From Bacteroidales bacterium (GTDB lineage Bacteria; Bacteroidota; Bacteroidia; Bacteroidales; Muribaculaceae), in NCBI GenBank assembly GCA_014800065.1, contig JAAVGX010000026.1:1763-11225 (forward strand): 9,463 nt of DNA, given 5' to 3'. This document shows positions 6,899-9,463 of this stretch, one piece after another (position 1 is the first letter of the stretch; every line of letters begins with the position of its first letter). A model generated the notes under the pieces. The model was not told the DNA's origin, ran no database searches, and saw nothing but the letters and a program-made list of their open reading frames with translations. The position numbers were made by a program, and so were the translations under genes.

Positions 6899-6985
6899 TG
6901 GCTCCGACCGCTTCGACGCGGCAACCTCCGCCAGATTTATTAGCTGGGTATAGCCGGGAGGCATTTCCCCGGCGGTTTCGGAGCC
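6899..6985 (-). ncRNA. Structured RNA element, tRNA-like fold (weak)
   Basis: Read on the minus strand, the ends pair perfectly over 8 bp: GGCTCCGA (6985-6978) with TCGGAGCC (6907-6900), followed by ACA. Immediately inside the 3' strand is a hairpin GCCGC-GTCGAA-GCGGT, placed like a T-arm, although its loop has 6 nt instead of 7 and begins G-T-C-G-A. The 5' part offers competing pairings: CCGCC with GGCGG, or GCCGGG with CCCGGC closing a small loop. A CCAG/CTGG hairpin with an AT-rich 9-nt loop is also possible. The 86-nt length fits a class II tRNA, but the D- and anticodon-arm geometry does not. It could be a decayed tRNA, a tRNA-like leader RNA or an unrelated structured leader. Confidence refers to a real structured RNA, not to a functional tRNA. 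Confidence 0.4.
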
Positions 6986-7057
6986 GATGTGCCGCCGCTA
7001 CCCTCACGGGCAGCCCACGGCTTCAGTTGACATACAGTTTATATCATTATGATTACA

Positions 7058-7092
7058 TATGCCTCGATTCTCACGAATCTGTCCTCGGCATA
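7058..7092. repeat. Nested inverted repeat
   Basis: The outer arms TATGCC (7058-7063) and GGCATA (7087-7092) enclose an inner perfect hairpin GATTC-TCAC-GAATC (7066-7079). No T-run follows on either strand, so it is a poor terminator. It could be a leader hairpin or a protein site for the 152-aa/recT genes. Confidence 0.4.
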
Positions 7093-7149
7093 GATTATTG
7101 TATCATTCCATGAAAAACCTTATTTTTATAAAGTGCGCTTGCTATAGTT

Positions 7150-7671
7150 TCAATCGATGGCCTCAAGGTACCAAGCCAATCCCCTGAGCTGATCTTTGGT
7201 GTTGGAGGTAATCTCCTTGGAGGATTCCGTCAGCAGAGAAGCCACAGCCTTGAGCTGCTCCTTGTACTGAGCGTACTTTTCGAAGTAGTGATCCTGAAGC
7301 CCCTTGGCACTTTTGTGCTTGGCTTCCAGCTCCGCATTCAGAGCTTTCTCCTTCTCAAGCTCGGCAACCTTGGCCGATACTGCGCCCGACAGCAGGTCGA
7401 TGGCATAGCGCAGCGCAAGCGGGTCGCTGGTGTCCTCGTCCACGATGGTATCCATATCCAGTTCCACCGGCTCGATTTGGAAATCCAGCCCCTCGTTTTC
7501 AATCATTGTGTCTATCCCTTGGAACACCTTTTCATTGGTCGAACTCACCACAATGGTCTTTTGCTCGGGGAAGAGGGTCACCATTGCCTCTGTCAGAATC
7601 ACATAAGCAGCCAATGCTCCGAAAGAGCCTGCATTGTTGGCGCGGTAGCGCCGGGAGGATTTGTTTAGCAT
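7150..7671 (-). CDS. Hypothetical coiled-coil protein, 173 aa
   Basis: The start at ATG 7671 is preceded by an A/T-rich leader just after the tRNA-like cluster. Residues 1-14 are basic (MLNKSSRRYR). Residues 15-35 are mildly hydrophobic but probably a buried helix, not a membrane segment. Residues 38-60 have alternating strand/helix character (KTIVVSSTNEKVF), followed by an acidic stretch (64-84, IEPVELDMDTIVDEDTSD). From about residue 93 to 150 there is a long coiled coil (AKVAELEKEKALNAELEAKH). I do not recognise a family. It is the first protein gene after the RNA-like region and is followed by a 267-nt gap before the next gene, so it may be expressed apart from recT. Confidence 0.72.
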   Translation of the reverse strand: MLNKSSRRYRANNAGSFGALAAYVILTEAMVTLFPEQKTIVVSSTNEKVFQGIDTMIENEGLDFQIEPVELDMDTIVDEDTSDPLALRYAIDLLSGAVSAKVAELEKEKALNAELEAKHKSAKGLQDHYFEKYAQYKEQLKAVASLLTESSKEITSNTKDQLRGLAWYLEAID

Positions 7672-7694
7672 ATATCTTAAATTAGGGGTTTGTG

Positions 7695-7764
7695 TGACTT
7701 CGGGAGGTATCGAACCCCCGGCAACATCCTATGGCCAAAGATGCCCCGCAACCTTGCCGAAGCC
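7695..7764 (-). tRNA. tRNA-derived element (atypical; isotype not assignable)
   Basis: On the minus strand a 7-bp acceptor GGCTTCG/CGAAGTC (one G-U) closes the element. Directly inside its 3' strand is a textbook T-arm, GGGGG-TTCGATA-CCTCC. The body between acceptor and T-arm is only 38 nt. Forced into a cloverleaf, it gives a D-stem AAGG/TCTT and an anticodon stem with a mismatch, no U33 and no variable loop. An alternative with more pairs is one long arm: CGGCAA with TTGCCG, enclosing CATCTT-TGGCCAT-AGGATG. The 3' end is followed by ACA with no encoded CCA. It is therefore clearly tRNA-related but either degenerate or specialised. No isotype can be stated. Confidence 0.55.
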
Positions 7765-7765
7765 T

Positions 7766-7804
7766 TGTGGGGAGGTGCCCCCGTTGCACGGCTGCACCTG
7801 CCCC
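7766..7804 (-). ncRNA. GC-rich hairpin next to the tRNA-like element
   Basis: On the minus strand GGGG (7804-7801) and GGTGC (7798-7794) pair with GCACC (7778-7774) and CCCC (7772-7769), with small internal bulges and a 15-nt loop. The stem is followed by ACA, and the next tRNA-like element starts one base later. No T-loop is evident. It may be a separate small RNA, a processing signal, or the remnant of another tRNA. Confidence 0.35.
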
Positions 7805-7826
7805 TATATGGTTAGTCACTTTCAAA

Positions 7827-7843
7827 CTACGCATTTTGCGTAG
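7827..7843 (-). terminator. 7-bp perfect hairpin, possible weak terminator or processing site
   Basis: CTACGCA (7827-7833) and TGCGTAG (7837-7843) form a perfect stem with a 3-nt loop. On the minus strand it is followed by only TTT-GAAAG, so the T-run is short. It separates the two clear tRNA-like elements. Termination is uncertain. Confidence 0.3.
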
Positions 7844-7873
7844 AGTCCGCAATGTCAATGTTCTCTTTATCTG

Positions 7874-7922
7874 TGGAAGGGCAGGAGTTGAACCTGCCGC
7901 CCGGCCTTTATCCCGGTCTTCC
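7874..7922 (-). tRNA. Compact tRNA-derived element lacking one arm
   Basis: A 6-bp T-arm, GGCAGG-TTCAACT-CCTGCC, has a consensus-quality T-loop (T-T-C-R-A-N-Y). Outside it the 3' strand CTTCC pairs exactly with GGAAG at the 5' end (7922-7918) and is followed by ACA. Between them only one hairpin fits (CCGG-GATAAAGG-CCGG), so in this fold there is room for a single arm in place of the D and anticodon arms. A longer reading up to 7939 gives an imperfect 7-position acceptor (TGCAGGG with CCTTCCA, one mismatch) in a 66-nt element, still without a normal D-arm. The T-arm makes tRNA ancestry convincing; function as a translating tRNA is doubtful. Confidence 0.45.
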
Positions 7923-7994
7923 GTTCTGCGCCCCCTGCAGTTTCTCAACCGGATAGGCGCCCTTCTTAAACCTAAAACATCTATTAACCTATAG

Positions 7995-8213
7995 CTAATT
8001 GTCCTCTGTCGGGCACGCAGCCCGAAGGTATATCTTTATCACCGGGTCATCCTTCCAGAGCCTCACCAGCTTCATCACCGTGTATCCTGCCGCCAGCGCA
8101 AGCACCTGTCCCGTCAATCCCGGGCCCTCCGATGCTAACCCAAGCAGCACAACCACCGCCAGTGCCATCAGCACACACGCCCGAATCACACTACTAAAGC
8201 ACCGGGTACACAT
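7995..8213 (-). CDS. Small two-helix membrane protein, 72 aa
   Basis: Residues 10-27 (ACVLMALAVVVLLGLAS) and about 31-47 (GPGLTGQVLALAAGYTV) form two hydrophobic segments. They are joined by a short Glu/Gly turn and followed by a basic and polar tail (KLVRLWKDDPVIKIYLR). An inner-membrane hairpin is expected. The ATG at 8213 overlaps the upstream gene by 20 nt. An internal ATG at 8168 (MALAVVVLL) would start 26 nt after that gene's stop and give 57 aa. I do not recognise the family. Early phage genes of this shape include superinfection-exclusion and other host-takeover membrane proteins. A holin is less likely at this place. The function is not shown. Confidence 0.65.
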   Translation of the reverse strand: MCTRCFSSVIRACVLMALAVVVLLGLASEGPGLTGQVLALAAGYTVMKLVRLWKDDPVIKIYLRAACPTEDN

Positions 8214-8703
8214 CGCGCAGATAGTTGAAATAGTTAAACATCACAGGAAGACCTCTCACCCACCACGCACTCTCTTCATTCACAACCTCATCAAGACCCT
8301 CGTCCACCCCGAATCTGCACAGCAGCATCCCAAGCTCTCGTGCCATATCCTTGCGGATGGTCAGATGATGCTCCGGCGCCTCACGCACAGAATCAAACAC
8401 CATATACTCCCCAACATTCAAGCTCGAACGTGTTCCCAACACAAGCTCCTGCAAACTATCCAAAACCTCCACGGCCTCGGCGTCAGTCCCTTGCGCACCC
8501 TTCAGACGACGGTAACCGCTGTTGGCGTACACCTCGAAATCAACCGCCTCACACTCACGGGCCACCCCGTCAGCCATCATGAACACCTCGGGCAGCATCG
8601 CCACATCTGCACCTTCCATCAGCGCAAACAACAGCTCCTTTTGATCATAGCTCATCCTCGCCATCAATTCGCGAGCATCACATTCAACCTTACTCATTTC
8701 CAT
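8194..8703 (-). CDS. Hypothetical acidic helical protein, 169 aa
   Basis: The product begins MEMSKVECDARELMARM. ATG 8703 or the third-codon ATG at 8697 could be the start. The whole chain reads as helical and acidic: YDQKELLFALMEGADVAMLPEVFMMADGV at 19-47, AEAVEVLDSLQELV at 75-88, and an aromatic C-terminus with WWVRGLPVMFNYFNYLRDVYP (146-166). No signal peptide, membrane segment or catalytic motif is visible, and I know no family. It lies 39 nt downstream of the winged-helix gene and overlaps the membrane-protein gene. It would belong to the first leftward transcript, where small anti-host or regulatory proteins are common. Confidence 0.72.
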   Translation of the reverse strand: MEMSKVECDARELMARMSYDQKELLFALMEGADVAMLPEVFMMADGVARECEAVDFEVYANSGYRRLKGAQGTDAEAVEVLDSLQELVLGTRSSLNVGEYMVFDSVREAPEHHLTIRKDMARELGMLLCRFGVDEGLDEVVNEESAWWVRGLPVMFNYFNYLRDVYPVL

Positions 8704-8742
8704 AATATCTCAGTTCCTTAATCGTTATCAATCACTGTTCAT

Positions 8743-9018
8743 TTAAAGCCGGTTCAAAACCCTGCGAGTTTCAATCTTAGTTACCTCCTCATCCAGAGAG
8801 GGCTGGCGGTCCGCAGTCAGCCACGCCTCAAGCTCCGCCTTGCGGAAGTAAATGTGCCCGTTCTGTCGGTAATGAGGTACCTGGCGGCGACGAGCCATAT
8901 CACGCATGCGCTCAGCTCCAACACCCATCAGCGCAGCCGCCTCTTCCGTGTCCAGAATTGTCTTGCTCGCCACGCGGTCAAGCAACAGCTTCTGCTTGAA
9001 ATATTGTTCCTGTGTCAT
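8743..9018 (-). CDS. Winged helix-turn-helix DNA-binding protein (excisionase/AlpA-like)
   Basis: The product is 91 aa. Residues 20-67 match the helix-turn-helix 'excisionase family' pattern: ILDTEEAAALMGVGAERMRDM (first helices), then ARRRQVPHYRQNGHIYFRKAELEAWL with the typical wing (Y-R-Q-N-G-x-I-x-F) and closing helix. A basic, amphipathic tail follows. Proteins of this type bind DNA as recombination directionality factors or as transcription regulators. With no integrase visible in the window, I cannot tell whether this is an excisionase or an early regulator. It starts 12 nt after the 64-aa gene, in the first leftward operon under the divergent operators. Confidence 0.85.
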   Translation of the reverse strand: MTQEQYFKQKLLLDRVASKTILDTEEAAALMGVGAERMRDMARRRQVPHYRQNGHIYFRKAELEAWLTADRQPSLDEEVTKIETRRVLNRL

Positions 9019-9030
9019 AATCGTACATTT

Positions 9031-9225
9031 TTAGCGAAGACGGGTTATCAGCTGGATTCCCGCTCTGCGCGAAGTTTGAAAGAGATAACCTACACGCTTA
9101 AGCTCCGCACAAGTCTTTATCACGGTTTTGGGCGCATATCCATCCGGGGCTTCGCAAACCTGTCCCACCGCCATGCCCTTAAGCGCATCGCCAAGTGTCC
9201 CGGTTTTCAGTTTTTCTATTCCCAT
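9031..9225 (-). CDS. Small early protein, 64 aa
   Basis: This is the first gene of the leftward transcript. The product (MGIEKLKTGTLGDALKGMAVG at the start, then APKTVIKTCAELKRVGYLF and SRRAGIQLITRLR) is basic and compact. A helix with AELKRVGY followed by a beta-like R-x-G-x-x-L-I-T-R-L end resembles small phage DNA-binding or Cro-like proteins frequently found at this place in Bacteroides phages. That likeness is by general shape, not by a defined motif. It is separated by only 12 nt from the winged-helix gene. The ATG at 9225 is preceded by AAACCAAAGAT. Confidence 0.68.
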   Translation of the reverse strand: MGIEKLKTGTLGDALKGMAVGQVCEAPDGYAPKTVIKTCAELKRVGYLFQTSRRAGIQLITRLR

Positions 9226-9228
9226 ATC

Positions 9229-9259
9229 TTTGGTTTTTAATTACTATTTAGTATCTTTG
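9229..9259 (+). promoter_or_regulatory. Rightward promoter for the repressor (Bacteroides type)
   Basis: TTTG at 9229-9232 and TATCTTTG at 9252-9259 are separated by 19 bp. This matches the Bacteroides housekeeping consensus, -33 TTTG with 19-21 bp to -7 TAnnTTTG. Transcription would begin near 9265 and give a leader of about 80 nt that carries the putative operators, so the repressor could control its own gene. Confidence 0.6.
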
Positions 9260-9264
9260 TGGTG

Positions 9265-9296
9265 CAAAGATAAGGCAAAATTCTGTAATACAGAAA
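9265..9296 (-). promoter_or_regulatory. Leftward early promoter, -7 element facing the rightward one
   Basis: On the minus strand TATCTTTG (9272-9265) is a perfect TAnnTTTG. The -33 place (about 9292-9296) holds only a weak TTTTC-like sequence, inside the palindromic operator. With the rightward -7 it forms an 8-bp inverted repeat with a 5-bp spacer, so the two start sites lie within each other's promoter. A leader of about 35 nt would lead to the 64-aa gene. Confidence 0.5.
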
Positions 9297-9323
9297 ATAT
9301 TCTGTGAAAATATTCTGTGAAAA
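9281..9323. promoter_or_regulatory. Repressor operator cluster
   Basis: The perfect palindrome TTCTGT-AAT-ACAGAA at 9281-9295 is followed by two tandem copies of the 13-mer TATTCTGTGAAAA (9298-9310 and 9311-9323). Each repeat again contains TTCTGT, so the half-site occurs at least four times. The arrangement overlies the weak leftward -33 place and lies in the leader of the rightward transcript, as expected for operators of the adjacent repressor. Confidence 0.65.
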
Positions 9324-9347
9324 ATAGTTAAATAAATTTATCCTATT

Positions 9348-9463
9348 ATGAATCAAACAGTTAAAGATAGATTGCTTGACTTCTTGAAATACAATAATCT
9401 CTCTCAAGGAAAGTTTGAGAGGCGGTGTGGTCTCTCAAATGGTTATGTAAATAATCTTAAAAG
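9348..9463 (+). CDS. XRE/HTH_3 phage repressor, N-terminal part (3' end beyond window)
   Basis: Thirty-eight codons are visible from ATG 9348 to the right edge. The peptide (MNQTVKDRLLDFLKYNNLS, then QGKFERRCGLSNGYVNNLK) is a typical start of a CI-like repressor with an XRE helix-turn-helix: helix 2 QGKFERRCG, turn, recognition helix NGYVNNLK. The same 'F-E-R-x-CGLSNGY-x-N' pattern is common in Bacteroides phage repressors. The C-terminal part, which could be a LexA-like S24 peptidase domain, lies beyond the edge. It is the only rightward gene. Its leader holds the operator cluster, which suggests autoregulation and control of the leftward early operon. Confidence 0.82.
   Translation, partial: MNQTVKDRLLDFLKYNNLSQGKFERRCGLSNGYVNNLK

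Larger units (their letters stand above)
6876..7149. other. 274-nt intergenic region with structured GC-rich DNA and no credible gene
   Basis: The half next to the recT block (6897-7010) is GC-rich with several inverted repeats, described as a separate RNA-like element. The other half (7020-7149) is AT-rich, with a nested inverted repeat at 7058-7092. No start-stop frame here looks like a protein. The region forms the leader of the 152-aa/recT genes, so a leader RNA or an additional promoter would fit. I see no good TAnnTTTG element on the minus strand. Confidence 0.55.
7672..7994. other. 323-nt region without a protein gene; tRNA-like cluster
   Basis: Open frames cross this stretch on both strands, but their translations are those typical of tRNA antisense or sense reading (GGIEPPATS, RAGVEPAARP), so I reject them as proteins. 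On the minus strand it contains, in transcription order, a compact tRNA-like element with a clear T-arm, a 7-bp hairpin, a GC-rich hairpin, and a second tRNA-like element with full acceptor and T-arm. Each is listed separately. Confidence 0.65.

Noticed and set aside
6876..7007. 44-residue N-terminal extension of the recT-coupled protein
   Set aside because: It is Arg/Gly/Cys-rich, lies in the GC-rich structured element, and a better start with MKMKVMRIENP follows at 6875.
7058..7092. Rho-independent terminator
   Set aside because: The stem is short and not followed by a T-run on either strand.
7695..7764. Assignment of a specific tRNA isotype (Gly GCC, Ser GGA or Met CAT)
   Set aside because: Each candidate needs a different fold, and none of them has U33 or a fully paired anticodon stem together with a normal variable loop.
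7682..7994. Open frames of 88 aa (minus) and 87 aa (plus) across the RNA-like region
   Set aside because: Their translations carry the peptides typical of reading through tRNAs (GGIEPPATS, RAGVEPAARP), and they overlap the T-arms and acceptor stems exactly.
8743..9018. Calling the winged-helix protein an excisionase (xis)
   Set aside because: No integrase or attachment site is visible in the window, and the fold is shared by ordinary regulators.

Overview
The window looks like the early (replication, recombination and regulation) region of a temperate phage or prophage of a Bacteroidales host, at moderate GC. Three things point there. First, the families: DUF4494, DUF1064 and a DUF6291-type replication protein together with RecT and a DUF3799-like nuclease. 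Second, promoters of the Bacteroides form TAnnTTTG. Third, A-rich rather than strong Shine-Dalgarno sites before genes. No integrase, structural or lysis gene is visible, so integration itself is not shown here.

Layout, right to left. At the right edge a Cro/CI-type repressor starts rightward (9348 to the edge). Everything else is on the minus strand and reads leftward from a divergent control region at 9226-9347. That region holds two face-to-face -7 elements, a perfect TTCTGT/ACAGAA palindrome and a tandem 13-bp repeat of the same half-site. The leftward transcript begins with a 64-aa small protein, a 91-aa winged-helix (excisionase/AlpA-like) protein, a 169-aa unknown and a 72-aa two-helix membrane protein. 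A 323-nt stretch without a credible protein gene follows (7672-7994). It holds at least two tRNA-derived elements plus hairpins. Next come a 173-aa coiled-coil protein and a structured 274-nt intergenic region (6876-7149) with a third, weaker tRNA-like fold. The recombination block follows: a 152-aa unknown coupled by ATGA to recT, then a 398-aa coiled-coil protein coupled by ATGA to a PD-(D/E)XK nuclease. Then come a SNF2-type helicase, a 128-aa unknown, an overlapping 53-aa small ORF, DUF4494, DUF1064 (RE-like nuclease fold) and, running off the left edge, a DUF6291-type replication initiator.

How it fits together: the repressor probably shuts off the leftward early operon. When that is relieved, the operon makes a RecE/RecT-type pair (nuclease plus annealase), a DNA-remodelling helicase, a possible branch-resolving nuclease and a replication initiator. 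The initiator gene carries three copies of a 13-bp repeat beside an AT-rich tract, and the copies lie in different codon phases. This resembles the lambda O/ori arrangement and may mark the replication origin.

The least explained part is the tRNA-like cluster. Two clear T-arms sit next to matching acceptor stems, but canonical anticodon arms are missing, and each terminal stem (plus a neighbouring hairpin and the third fold) is followed by ACA.
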